A stretch of DNA of 41,624 bases from positions 1-41,624 of the forward strand of contig UQLW01000029.1 of NCBI GenBank assembly GCA_900542005.1, in the 5' to 3' direction. Origin of the DNA: an uncultured Eubacteriales bacterium (GTDB lineage Bacteria > Bacillota > Clostridia > Christensenellales > UMGS416). Positions within the stretch are counted from its first letter, which is position 1, and each line of letters opens with the position of its first letter. The notes beneath the pieces were generated by a model. The model was not told the origin of the DNA and did no database searches. It saw only the letters and a list, made by a program, of their open reading frames with translations. Made by a program: the position numbers and the translations under genes. This document shows positions 8,174 to 15,859 of the stretch, piece after piece.

Positions 8174-8695
8174 TCAGCGGTTGATGACGCTGCTCAGGTC
8201 AATTGGCCGGTCGGGATGCAGCTCCTTGACGAAAAGCCCCCGGATGTAACCATGGTCCTGGCTGGTCGAATGCACATAGAAGCCATTGGCGTAATAAAAC
8301 CTGGCCTGTGCCATCAGCTTGGTCCCGGTGTGCAGGGCAAGGGCCTGCACACCCTGCTGGCGGCATTCCGACTCGACCTGGCTGAGCAGGGCCCGGCCCA
8401 TGCCGGACTGCTGCCAGTTGGGCAGGATGGCAAAGCGACTGATATAGGCAATCCCATCCTGCACATCATAGCGCACGCTGCCTATTGCCTTGGTCATATT
8501 GATAAAGCCAATGAGCACACGCTTGTCATGCATATCGCGCAGGATATCGTCGGCCGTCTCCAGAAGCGCCTTGGGCGGCTGACCCAGGCCCAGCAGCGAT
8601 GCATATTCGGCAAAAGCAAGCTGCACAATATGATGGATCTCCGGCGCATCGGAGGCCATAGCCGGACGGATAAACAGGTTCATCTGCTGGGCCAT
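8174..8695 (-). CDS. GNAT-family N-acetyltransferase in the arginine cluster
   Basis: This 173-residue protein has one GNAT fold. ISRFAILPNWQQSGMGRALL near residues 89-108 is the beta4/alpha3 region, including the Q/R-x-x-G-x-G/A acetyl-CoA pyrophosphate loop. Later, ALHTGTKLMAQARFYYANGF is the usual motif B region with the A-x-x-F-Y-x-x-x-G-F ending. The substrate is unknown. The start codon lies one base after the argF stop, so translation is coupled and it is the fourth gene of argB-argD-argF. It could take part in ornithine or arginine metabolism, but a clear N-acetylglutamate synthase signature was not recognised. Confidence 0.85.
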   Translation of the reverse strand: MAQQMNLFIRPAMASDAPEIHHIVQLAFAEYASLLGLGQPPKALLETADDILRDMHDKRVLIGFINMTKAIGSVRYDVQDGIAYISRFAILPNWQQSGMGRALLSQVESECRQQGVQALALHTGTKLMAQARFYYANGFYVHSTSQDHGYIRGLFVKELHPDRPIDLSSVINR

Positions 8696-8696
8696 G

Positions 8697-9656
8697 CTAT
8701 TTTCCCATCAGAAGGGCCAGCACGGCCTTTTGTGCATGCAGCCGGTTCTCAGCTTCATCAAAGATGACCGACTGCGGCCCGTCGATCACCGGGGCGGTCA
8801 CCTCTTCGCCGCGATGGGCCGGCAGGCAGTGCAGGAAGATGGCGTCCCCCTTGGCATGGGCGAAAAGCTCCTCATTCACCTGGAAGGGCAGGAACGCCTG
8901 CTCCCGTACCTTGAATTCCTCCTCCTGCCCCATGGAGGACCATACGTCGGTATAGACGGCATCAGCCCCTGCAATCGCCTCCACCGGGTCGTTGGTGACA
9001 AGCACCTGGCTCCCCTGCGCGGCGGCGTTCTCCCGGGCCCAGGCAACGACCTTTTCGTCGGGCATGTAGTCCTTCGGGCATCCGATGGCTATGTCCATGC
9101 CCACCTTGGAGCAGCCCAGCAGCAGGGAATGCGCCATATTGAAGCCGTCTCCAATAAAGGCAAGCTTCAGGCCCGAAAGCTGCTTTTTGTGTTCGTAGAC
9201 GGTCATAAGATCGGCCAGCACCTGGCAGGGATGATAGCTGTCGGTCAAGCCGTTTATCACGGGGACCGAGCCGTAGCGGGCCAGCCCCTCCACGTCGGCA
9301 TGGTCGAAGGTGCGGATCATGATGCCGTCCACAAAGCGGGAGAGCACCCGGGCCGTATCGGCGATCGGCTCGCCCCGGCCCAGCTGGATATCATGGGCGG
9401 AAAGAAAGAGCGCATGCCCACCCAGCTGCTGCATCCCAACCTCGAAGGATACCCGGGTACGGGTAGAGGATTTCGTGAAGATCATGGCCAGGGACTTTCC
9501 CTCCAGGAGCGGATGGGGGATCCCCGCCTGAAGCTCGCCCTTCAGCTTCAGCGCCAGGGAAAGCACCTGGTAAATTTCATCGGTGGTATAATCCTGCAGG
9601 CAGAGCATATGCCGCTGCGAGAAGGTTTTCTGAGGCTGATATTCATACAAATTCAT
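8697..9656 (-). CDS. argF: Ornithine carbamoyltransferase
   Basis: The protein makes citrulline from ornithine and carbamoyl phosphate. Starting at the ATG at 9656 it has 319 residues, normal for the family. Motifs are STRTR at residues 64-68 (carbamoyl phosphate binding), HPCQVLADL, and FLHCLPAHRG, which has the catalytic cysteine. A GTG three codons upstream at 9665 is also open. However, AAGGAG sits only two bases before that GTG and eleven before the ATG, so the ATG is preferred. The gene begins a few bases after the argD stop and is followed by the GNAT gene. It is presumably regulated with argB and argD by arginine. Confidence 0.93.
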   Translation of the reverse strand: MNLYEYQPQKTFSQRHMLCLQDYTTDEIYQVLSLALKLKGELQAGIPHPLLEGKSLAMIFTKSSTRTRVSFEVGMQQLGGHALFLSAHDIQLGRGEPIADTARVLSRFVDGIMIRTFDHADVEGLARYGSVPVINGLTDSYHPCQVLADLMTVYEHKKQLSGLKLAFIGDGFNMAHSLLLGCSKVGMDIAIGCPKDYMPDEKVVAWARENAAAQGSQVLVTNDPVEAIAGADAVYTDVWSSMGQEEEFKVREQAFLPFQVNEELFAHAKGDAIFLHCLPAHRGEEVTAPVIDGPQSVIFDEAENRLHAQKAVLALLMGK

Positions 9657-9661
9657 TGGGA

Positions 9662-10867
9662 TCACGACTCCTTTTGCTGTAAGATGGTATCCAGCGCGTC
9701 GATGAAGCGGTCGATCTGCGCGGGAGAAATGACCGCCGGCGGCAGCAGGCGCAGCGTATTATGCCCGGCTGTCCCCGTTACGAATCCTGCCGCCAGCAGC
9801 TCGGAGGAAAGCGCCTTGGCGGTAAGGGCCGGGGAAAGCTCCAGGCCGGCCATAAGCCCCAGGCCCCGGGCCTCTGTGACCAGCGGGTGGCTGGAGGCCA
9901 GCTGGCGCAGCCGCGATTGCAGGTATTCGCCCATCTCCCCGGCGCGCTGCAGGAGCCCCTCGTCATAGAGCGCCTCCATAACCGCGCAGCCGGCGGCGGT
10001 GGCCAGGTGATTCCCGCCAAAGGTGGAGCCGTGGTCGCCGGGCGCAAAGGCGCCTGCGGCTTCCTCTGTGGCCAGGATCGCGCCGATGGGTACGCCGCCG
10101 CCCAGCGCCTTGGCGGCCGTCACAATATCGGGCGTTATACCGTAATGCTCATAGGCAAAGAGCTTTCCGGTGCGGCCCATTCCGGTCTGCACCTCGTCGA
10201 CGATCATCAGGATACCCAGCTCGTCGCAGAGCGCCCGCACCTGGCGCACATATTCAGGCGCAAAGGGCAAAACGCCGCTTTCCCCTTGAATCAGCTCCAG
10301 CATCACAGCGCAGGTTTCGCCGTCGGCCGCCTGGCGGAGCGCGTCTATATCGCCGGCCGCCACGTTGACAAAGCCCGCCGGCAGCGGAGCATAGGGCTTT
10401 TGATACTTTGCCTGCGCTGTAGCCGCGACCATGGCCAGCGTCCGGCCGTGAAAGGAATCGTGGAGCGATATCACCTTATAACGCTTGCTTGCCCGGTTGT
10501 AGAAATATTTTCTTGCCAGCTTTACCGCACCCTCGTTGGCCTCGGCGCCGGAGTTGGCAAAAAACACCCGGCTGGCGAAGGTATGCTCGGCCAGCATCCG
10601 GGCCAGGCGCGTTTGCGGCTCGACATAGTAGAGGTTTGAGGTATGCAGGATCCCCGTTTCGATCTGGGCGATCAGCTTTTGCGTGTAGGAGGGATAGCCA
10701 TATCCCAGAATGTTGACGGCAATCCCGCCGAAGAGGTCGATATACTGCTTTCCCTCGCTGTCGGTCAGCGTAGCGCCTTCGCCTTTGACGAATGAAACGG
10801 GCAGCCGCTGGCCAAATGTATTCATATAAACCTTTTGATCCAGTTCTATCAGGGTGTTGAGATCCAT
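9662..10867 (-). CDS. argD: Acetylornithine aminotransferase
   Basis: This PLP enzyme converts N-acetylglutamate semialdehyde to N-acetylornithine. Class III aminotransferase motifs are clear: FFANSGAEANEGAVKLARKY (phosphate-binding turn), IVDEVQTGMGRTGK (Asp contacting the PLP nitrogen), and TAAKALGGGVPIGA (Schiff-base lysine). The length of about 401 residues is normal. AAAGGA is eight bases before the ATG at 10867, which is preferred over an in-frame GTG two codons earlier at 10873. The gene lies 12 bases after argB and its stop overlaps the argF start region, consistent with one minus-strand arginine operon. Confidence 0.94.
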   Translation of the reverse strand: MDLNTLIELDQKVYMNTFGQRLPVSFVKGEGATLTDSEGKQYIDLFGGIAVNILGYGYPSYTQKLIAQIETGILHTSNLYYVEPQTRLARMLAEHTFASRVFFANSGAEANEGAVKLARKYFYNRASKRYKVISLHDSFHGRTLAMVAATAQAKYQKPYAPLPAGFVNVAAGDIDALRQAADGETCAVMLELIQGESGVLPFAPEYVRQVRALCDELGILMIVDEVQTGMGRTGKLFAYEHYGITPDIVTAAKALGGGVPIGAILATEEAAGAFAPGDHGSTFGGNHLATAAGCAVMEALYDEGLLQRAGEMGEYLQSRLRQLASSHPLVTEARGLGLMAGLELSPALTAKALSSELLAAGFVTGTAGHNTLRLLPPAVISPAQIDRFIDALDTILQQKES

Positions 10868-10879
10868 TTGCACAGTCCT

Positions 10880-11749
10880 TTACCGGGTCACCATCGTGCC
10901 GATGCCCTTGTCAGTGAAAATCTCCAGCACAATGGGATGGGGGATTGTGCCGTTTACAATGTGCGTACGCTGAACGCCCTGCTCGATCCCCTTAATGCAG
11001 CCCATCACCTTGGGAATCATGCCGCCGACAATGACCTTCTGTTCAATCAGCCGGTAAATATGATCCACAGAGATCACGCTCATCAGCGTATCGGGGTTTT
11101 CCGGGTCCATCCGTACGCCGTCAATGTCGGTCAGGAACATGAGCTTTTCAGCCTTCAGCGCGGCCGCTACGTCGCCAGCCACCGTATCGGCGTTAATGTT
11201 ATAGCTTTCGCCGCCGGGGCCGACGCCCACCGGAGCAATGACCGGGATATAGCCATTTTGGGTCAGCATCGTCAGCAGCTCGACATTGATACGGGTCACC
11301 TGGCCGACATATCCCAGATCCACGCCGTCCTTGGGCGGGGTCTTCGTTACCTCGATCAGGTTGGCGTCCTTTCCGCACAGGCCGATGGCCTTGCCGCCCA
11401 TTGCGTTGATCTGTGAGACGATGTCCTTATTGATTTTTCCCACCAGCACCATCTGCACCGTGCCCATGGTTGCCGCGTCGGTAATGCGCAGGCCGTTATG
11501 GAATTTGGATTCGATCTGCTGTACGGCCAGCATCCGGTTGATCTCCGGACCGCCGCCATGGATGACAACAGGATTGATCCCGACCACCTTCAGCAGCGTG
11601 ATATCCTGAAGGATTGTCTCCATTACCTTGGGATCGGTCATGGCGTTGCCGCCATATTTGATGACGACGGTCTTACCCGAAAGCCGCTGGATATAAGGCA
11701 GCGCCTCCATCAGAATATTGGCCTGCTGCACAAGGGCTTCAGTTTGCAT
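10880..11749 (-). CDS. argB: Acetylglutamate kinase
   Basis: This 289-residue amino acid kinase-fold enzyme phosphorylates N-acetylglutamate. Recognisable motifs are VVIKYGGNAM (phosphate binding), VVIHGGGPEIN (substrate Gly-rich loop), NADTVAGDVAAAL, and LTDIDGV near the C-terminus. The N-terminal helix MQTEALVQQANIL resembles the one that forms hexamers in arginine-sensitive NAGKs, so feedback inhibition by arginine is likely. AGGAG precedes the start at 11749. It is the first gene of argB-argD-argF-GNAT. argC, argJ, argG and argH are not in the window. Confidence 0.94.
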   Translation of the reverse strand: MQTEALVQQANILMEALPYIQRLSGKTVVIKYGGNAMTDPKVMETILQDITLLKVVGINPVVIHGGGPEINRMLAVQQIESKFHNGLRITDAATMGTVQMVLVGKINKDIVSQINAMGGKAIGLCGKDANLIEVTKTPPKDGVDLGYVGQVTRINVELLTMLTQNGYIPVIAPVGVGPGGESYNINADTVAGDVAAALKAEKLMFLTDIDGVRMDPENPDTLMSVISVDHIYRLIEQKVIVGGMIPKVMGCIKGIEQGVQRTHIVNGTIPHPIVLEIFTDKGIGTMVTR

Positions 11750-11788
11750 GAAAATCTCCTGCCTTTCTTTGTATCGAATGCTTTATAC

Positions 11789-11875
11789 TGAATCATACAC
11801 TTGAATTTCGTCTTATACAAGACAAAATTTCAAATTCAGGTAGGGAATATGATTCATAAATATACACCATATTCA
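11789..11875. promoter_or_regulatory. Cluster of TGAAT/ATTCA words, candidate arginine-repressor operator
   Basis: TGAAT occurs at 11789-11793 and 11802-11806, and ATTCA at 11834-11838, 11852-11856 and 11871-11875, in an AT-rich stretch. ArgR/AhrC boxes in Gram-positive bacteria are built from such half-sites. The first word overlaps the -10 box of the argB promoter. No site matches a full ARG box perfectly, so this is tentative. Confidence 0.4.
11792..11820 (-). promoter_or_regulatory. Promoter of the arg operon
   Basis: On the minus strand, TTGTAT (11820-11815) and TATGAT (11797-11792) are separated by 17 bases. The predicted start is near 11785, about 35 bases before argB. Confidence 0.65.
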
Positions 11876-11901
11876 ACAAATATGCAAGAAGAAAATGCAG
11901 T

Positions 11902-11930
11902 TTGCCTCAGCGCCCGTTTTATAGTACAAT
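11902..11930 (+). promoter_or_regulatory. Promoter of araD
   Basis: TTGCCT (11902-11907) and TACAAT (11925-11930) are separated by 17 bases. The predicted start near 11937 leaves a very short leader before AAAGGAGGTG and the ATG at 11954. This also shows that upstream in-frame Met codons are not used. Confidence 0.75.
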
Positions 11931-11953
11931 GCCCGGGAAAGGAGGTGGCAGGT

Positions 11954-12667
11954 ATGCTGCTAACGCAACTGAAGGAGGCGGTCCTGGAGGCGAACCTGGA
12001 GCTGGTCCGCCGGGGGCTTGTGATGTTTACCTGGGGAAACGTGAGCGGGGTGGACCGGGAGCGGGGGCTGGTCGCCATTAAGCCGTCAGGCGTGTCTTAT
12101 GAACATATGAAGGTGCGGGACATCGTTGTACTTGACCTGTCCGGGCAGGTTGTGGAGGGAGATCTGACGCCTTCCAGCGATATGCCCACCCATCTGGCGC
12201 TGTATAACGCCTTTCCGCAGATGGGCGCCATCGTACATACCCATTCAACCTGGGCCACGATCTGGGCCCAGGCCTGCCGGCCCGTGCCCTGCCTGGGCAC
12301 AACCCATGCTGATACCTTTTATGGGGAAATTCCCTGTACCCGGGAGATGACGCCTGCTGAGATCAACGGCGCCTATGAACAGCAGACAGGCAATGTCATG
12401 ATCGAGGCTCTGCAGGCCCGCGGCGGCAATCCAATGGATATGCCCGGCATCCTGGTCGCGCAGCACGGACCCTTTTCCTGGGGCAGGACGCCCGCTGAAG
12501 CGGTCTATCACGCGGCGGTTTTGGAGCAGGTTGCCCATATGGCCCATGAAACGCTGCTGATTCATCCCCAGGCCCAGGCCATATCGCAGTCCCTCCGGGA
12601 TAAGCATTTTTTCCGGAAGCATGGGCCAAATGCCTATTATGGGCAGGGCGAGCGGCAAAAGAAGTAA
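11954..12667 (+). CDS. araD: L-ribulose-5-phosphate 4-epimerase
   Basis: This 237-residue class II aldolase-family enzyme interconverts L-ribulose-5-phosphate and D-xylulose-5-phosphate. With the start at 11954 the residue numbers match those I recall for E. coli AraD: zinc ligands D76, H95, H97 and H171, and catalytic D120, H218 and Y229. Also present are GNVSG (28-32) and KPSGV (43-47). The match excludes the longer upstream frame and makes fuculose aldolase unlikely. AAAGGAGGTG lies at good spacing and the gene has its own promoter. No araA or araB is nearby, so arabinose or another pentose enters through genes elsewhere. The ABC ATPase downstream is separated by its own promoter. Confidence 0.93.
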   Translation: MLLTQLKEAVLEANLELVRRGLVMFTWGNVSGVDRERGLVAIKPSGVSYEHMKVRDIVVLDLSGQVVEGDLTPSSDMPTHLALYNAFPQMGAIVHTHSTWATIWAQACRPVPCLGTTHADTFYGEIPCTREMTPAEINGAYEQQTGNVMIEALQARGGNPMDMPGILVAQHGPFSWGRTPAEAVYHAAVLEQVAHMAHETLLIHPQAQAISQSLRDKHFFRKHGPNAYYGQGERQKK

Positions 12668-12870
12668 AAATAGTCCATATCTGCATTTTTGTCCATAAAA
12701 CTCCCACTTGTGCTGTTTTTATCAATCTGCCATTAGGACGGGACGGTCGAGAAAATTCCGGAATACTGGGAAAAATGAAATGCATTCGCTGAACATGTAC
12801 AGAAGTTACCTGGACGAAGTATCTAAATTAAAAACCATTTTATTTGTACACACCTAACATAGCAATTGCG

Positions 12871-12900
12871 AAGCTTTCCCGATATAATAAGGGCAAGCTT
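12871..12900 (+). promoter_or_regulatory. msmX promoter with the -10 box inside an inverted repeat
   Basis: TATAAT at 12883-12888 is flanked by AAGCTTTCCC (12871-12880) and GGGCAAGCTT (12891-12900), which pair at nine of ten positions. The hexamer at -35 (TAGCAA) is poor, suggesting dependence on an activator. A small leader stem, TGCGGA with TCCGCA (12904-12925), follows before AGGAGG. The rest of 12668-12870 shows no gene. Confidence 0.6.
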
Positions 12901-12946
12901 ATTTGCGGAGTGGTTCGCTTCCGCATTAACATGAGGAGGAAATAAA

Positions 12947-14068
12947 ATGGCAACAGTAACCCTGAAGAACATGTACAAGATTTATCCCGGTGGCGTGCAG
13001 GCTGTTTCGGACTTTAACCTCGACATCGAGGATAAAGAGTTCATCGTACTGGTTGGCCCTTCCGGCTGCGGCAAGACCACGACCCTGCGTATGGTTGCCG
13101 GTCTGGAAGAAATCTCCGACGGCGAACTGTATATCGGCGATAAGCTGATGAACGACGTGCCCCCGAAGGATCGCGATATCGCCATGGTGTTCCAGAACTA
13201 TGCGCTGTATCCCCACATGACCGTATATGATAACATGGCCTTCGGCCTGAAGCTGCGTAAGATCCCGCGTACGGAGATCGAGCGCCGCGTAAAGGAAGCC
13301 GCCCGCCTGCTGGATATCGAGCATCTGCTCAACCGTAAGCCCGCCGCTCTGTCCGGTGGCCAGCGTCAGCGTGTTGCCCTGGGCCGCGCCATCGTCCGCG
13401 ATCCTAAGGTGTTCCTGATGGACGAACCGCTGTCCAACCTGGACGCTAAGCTGCGTGTCCAGATGCGTACCGAGATCACCAAGCTCCATGACCGTCTGGC
13501 CACCACGTTCATCTATGTAACCCATGACCAGACCGAGGCCATGACGATGGGTACCCGTATCGTCGTTATGAAGGACGGCCTCATTCAGCAGGTGGATAAT
13601 CCCCAGAACCTGTACGATCATCCCGCCAACCTGTTCGTCGCCGGCTTCATTGGTATGCCGCCCATGAACTTCTTTGATGTCACGCTGTCCAAGGAAAATG
13701 GCAAGGTGTTCGCCAGCTTTGGCGAGAACAAGATCCAGGTGCCGGACGATATCGTCGCTAAGTTCGTATCGGAGGATTATCTGGAGAAGCAGGTCATCAT
13801 GGGCGTACGTCCTGAGGATGTCCACGATGAGAAGCGGTACCTGGACGCCTATCCGGACAGCACCATCAACGCCTATGTGGAAGTTGTCGAGCTGCTGGGC
13901 TCTGAGACCAACCTGTTCCTGCTCATTTCCGGCAAGGACACCAACACCACTGCCACGGTTGATCCTCGCTCCACCTCCCGCGCTGGCGATAATATCCGCG
14001 TTTGCTTCGATATGGAGCGCATCCACTTCTTCGACAAGGATACCGAGGTCAGCATCCTGACCCGTTAG
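12947..14068 (+). CDS. msmX: MsmX/UgpC-type sugar ABC transporter ATPase
   Basis: This 373-residue ATPase energises carbohydrate importers. Motifs are Walker A GPSGCGKTT (37-45), Q-loop VFQNYALYPHMTV, signature LSGGQRQRVALGRA, Walker B VFLMDEPL, D-loop SNLDAK and the switch His in VTHDQTEAM. A C-terminal TOBE-like regulatory domain follows. In Bacillota such ATPases often serve several importers encoded elsewhere, which fits the absence of permease and binding-protein genes here. Codon use is strongly biased, as in highly expressed genes. AGGAGG lies seven bases before the start. The promoter has an inverted repeat over the -10 box, and a CdaR-like regulator follows after a strong hairpin. 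Confidence 0.92.
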   Translation: MATVTLKNMYKIYPGGVQAVSDFNLDIEDKEFIVLVGPSGCGKTTTLRMVAGLEEISDGELYIGDKLMNDVPPKDRDIAMVFQNYALYPHMTVYDNMAFGLKLRKIPRTEIERRVKEAARLLDIEHLLNRKPAALSGGQRQRVALGRAIVRDPKVFLMDEPLSNLDAKLRVQMRTEITKLHDRLATTFIYVTHDQTEAMTMGTRIVVMKDGLIQQVDNPQNLYDHPANLFVAGFIGMPPMNFFDVTLSKENGKVFASFGENKIQVPDDIVAKFVSEDYLEKQVIMGVRPEDVHDEKRYLDAYPDSTINAYVEVVELLGSETNLFLLISGKDTNTTATVDPRSTSRAGDNIRVCFDMERIHFFDKDTEVSILTR

Positions 14069-14117
14069 TCTCGTGAAAATGAGGAGTTGCCTTACGTCCT
14101 CATCATTGTAGATTGTA

Positions 14118-14169
14118 TGATGGCAGAACGCGATCACAAATGAGGTTGTGTTCTGCCATCAGTTTTTTT
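14118..14169 (+). terminator. Intrinsic terminator between msmX and the CdaR-like regulator
   Basis: TGATGGCAGAAC (14118-14129) pairs with GTTCTGCCATCA (14150-14161). An inner CACAA/TTGTG stem follows, then seven T's at 14163-14169. It lies only 28 bases before the regulator start. Confidence 0.92.
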
Positions 14170-14196
14170 GAGCGGACTGTTAGGAGAGAAGTCAGA

Positions 14197-15288
14197 ATGC
14201 AATTGGACAGCAGAATCAATGCGGCTATTCAAGAGATTGCCCAAAAAATAGGGGTTACGATAACCTTATTAGATGAAACGGGAGATGTGCTGACCTCCAG
14301 CGATCCAACTATTCAGGGAACGCATGACGATATCCTTAACAGTTTGGATTTTGAGGATGGCCGCGCCCTTTCGCCTGAGAGCGGATGCACCTACTTCCTT
14401 CTGGAGAATGAGAATTACCGTCCTTTGCGGATCTGCGTTGCGGGTATCTCCCAGACCGTGGATCATTACGGCTTTTTGATTTCCGCTGTGCTGGATGAAA
14501 TTCTCAAAACCACGCTGAAGAAGCCGGGAAGGGAAGAAGTATTCCGTCGGATTATGTTAGAGCGTATCGATCCGCTGGAATTGCAGGAGGCGATCCGGGA
14601 TTACAAAATCAATCCCGACATGGATCGCTGCGTCATTATTGTACAGACCTTTGACGGCGATGCTACCCGCGTCTATGATGGCATGATGAAGCTGTTCCCC
14701 CGGCAGCAGGGCGATATCGTGGTCAGCCTGAATCGGTATGTGGTGGCCCTGGTAAAGCAGGTAGAGGACGAATCCGACATGGATACGGTGGTTCAGCTGG
14801 TTCAGGCGATGGATGAAACCATCAGCAATGAGCTGACAATCGACGCTTGCCTGGGGGTTGGTTCCATCAAGCATGGCCTGATGAATATCCGGGATTCCTT
14901 CAAGGAGGCCCAGGAAGCCATCAATTTGGGCCTGACCCAGCAGAGCCAGGGGAAGGTGTTCTTTTTCTCGCGCCTGCTGCTGGAGCGCTTTTTGCAGGAG
15001 GTTCCCCGCGACCTGCGGCGGCAGTTCTATGAAATTGCCTATAATGACGCACTGAAAAAGGTATTGAACGAAGAAATCCTCACCACAATTACGAAGTTCT
15101 TTGAAAACAACCTGAATCTCAGCGAGGCTGCGCGGAAGCTGTATATCCACCGAAATACGTTGATTTACCGGCTGGATAAGATCCAGAAGGTAACCGGCCT
15201 GGATCTGAGGCATTTTGAAGACGCTGTGCTTTTGAAGATCATCATTATGCTGGGAAAGAGCCTTTCCTCCAATAATCGTCTGGAATGA
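14197..15288 (+). CDS. CdaR/PucR-type transcriptional regulator
   Basis: This 363-residue cytosolic regulator has an N-terminal ligand-sensing part (a CdaR-like sugar-diacid or GAF-like fold), a central GGDEF-like middle segment, and a C-terminal helix-turn-helix: LSEAARKLYIHRNTLIYRLDKI around residues 308-330, the classic PucR/CdaR HTH with the HRNTL-x-YRL core. The start at 14197 follows TAGGAGA. A longer upstream frame would run through the terminator hairpin and is rejected. Its place behind msmX suggests it controls sugar-importer genes, possibly msmX itself through the inverted repeat at 12871-12900. The ligand is unknown. No clear promoter fits between the hairpin and the start codon. 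Confidence 0.85.
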   Translation: MQLDSRINAAIQEIAQKIGVTITLLDETGDVLTSSDPTIQGTHDDILNSLDFEDGRALSPESGCTYFLLENENYRPLRICVAGISQTVDHYGFLISAVLDEILKTTLKKPGREEVFRRIMLERIDPLELQEAIRDYKINPDMDRCVIIVQTFDGDATRVYDGMMKLFPRQQGDIVVSLNRYVVALVKQVEDESDMDTVVQLVQAMDETISNELTIDACLGVGSIKHGLMNIRDSFKEAQEAINLGLTQQSQGKVFFFSRLLLERFLQEVPRDLRRQFYEIAYNDALKKVLNEEILTTITKFFENNLNLSEAARKLYIHRNTLIYRLDKIQKVTGLDLRHFEDAVLLKIIIMLGKSLSSNNRLE

Positions 15289-15309
15289 CCCAATAGGCAA
15301 AAATACTGC

Positions 15310-15337
15310 TTGAAAAAATTTGCAGATGTGGTATAAT
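15310..15337 (+). promoter_or_regulatory. Promoter of tRNA-Arg
   Basis: TTGAAA (15310-15315) and TATAAT (15332-15337) are 16 bases apart, with a TGG extended -10. The predicted start is near 15344, 30 bases before the tRNA. Confidence 0.85.
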
Positions 15338-15373
15338 ACATAACGTTCGGTTGATGCAAGTCAATCGCTCGTT

Positions 15374-15449
15374 GCGCCTGTAGCTCAGTGGATAGAGCGT
15401 TCGGCTCCGGACCGAAAGGCCGCAGGTTCGATCCCCGCCAGGCGCGCCA
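15374..15449 (+). tRNA. tRNA-Arg, anticodon CCG
   Basis: The 76-base gene folds as a cloverleaf. The acceptor GCGCCTG pairs with CAGGCGC, the D stem is GCTC/GAGC, and the anticodon stem TTCGG/CCGAA has loop CTCCGGA, giving anticodon CCG for codon CGG. The variable loop is AGGCC and the T loop is TTCGATC. CCA is encoded. The T stem GCAGG/CCCGC has an A-C mismatch at pair 51-63. It is a single tRNA unit with its own promoter and terminator. Confidence 0.95.
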
Positions 15450-15452
15450 AGG

Positions 15453-15481
15453 AAATCCCTAAGAAATTAGGGATTTTTTTG
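15453..15481 (+). terminator. Terminator of tRNA-Arg
   Basis: AAATCCCTAA and TTAGGGATTT pair around a GAAA loop and run into a T tract of eight. Confidence 0.93.
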
Positions 15482-15758
15482 TTTGCCTTTTGTGGGGGAA
15501 TTAGGGCTTTGTAGCAGCTCAGCATCATAACTAAGCGTGCTGAGAAAATAAAGGAAAACTCGTCACAGCGGGACATATGCCACAGAACATAGCCCGGGTC
15601 GCGTTGGGAAAGGCCAGCGAGCTGCAGAGGCGGGGCCAGCGGCCGGAACGCGAGACCTTCAACCAGGCGGTAGGCCTGCGGCTTTCCCAGGGCGTTTTAT
15701 GCGATATCGCAACTCCCCAAATGCGGCTAACGATACCGCCATTTGTTTGATAGTTTTT
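15482..15758 (+). other. Unexplained GC-rich block after tRNA-Arg; possible 57-codon ORF, gene remnant or structured RNA
   Basis: No recognised gene occupies this stretch. An open frame 15577-15750 (ATG to TGA, 57 codons) uses G or C at most third positions between about 15585 and 15705, as real genes here do, but it lacks a well-placed ribosome binding site and I do not recognise the product. The same stretch has inverted repeats: TGGGAAAG (15605-15612) with CTTTCCCA (15682-15689), and inside them CAGGC (15664-15668) with GCCTG (15674-15678). It lies directly behind a tRNA gene, a common integration site, so an eroded insertion is possible. No repeat of the tRNA 3' end was found nearby. Confidence 0.4.
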
Positions 15759-15787
15759 TTGTCTGGAACGAGAAAAACGTGTATAAT
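15759..15787 (+). promoter_or_regulatory. Promoter of the SGNH hydrolase gene
   Basis: TTGTCT (15759-15764) and TATAAT (15782-15787) are separated by 17 bases. The predicted start is near 15794, ahead of the start codon at 15860. Confidence 0.8.
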
Positions 15788-15859
15788 AACGATATGACAA
15801 TTCCATCATGCTTCGGACATCAATCCCGGGTGCTTGATAGACCAACTAAGGAGGAAAAT

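Noticed and set aside
11801..11953. N-terminal extension of AraD.
   Set aside because: It overlaps the promoter at 11902-11930, and residue numbering matches E. coli AraD only with the start at 11954.
12840..12900. A catabolite-response (cre) site before msmX.
   Set aside because: No match to the cre consensus with its central CG was found; the inverted repeat there has a different sequence.
15374..15760. Integrated element using tRNA-Arg as attachment site.
   Set aside because: No integrase and no repeat of the tRNA 3' end were found within the window; only the unexplained block hints at it.
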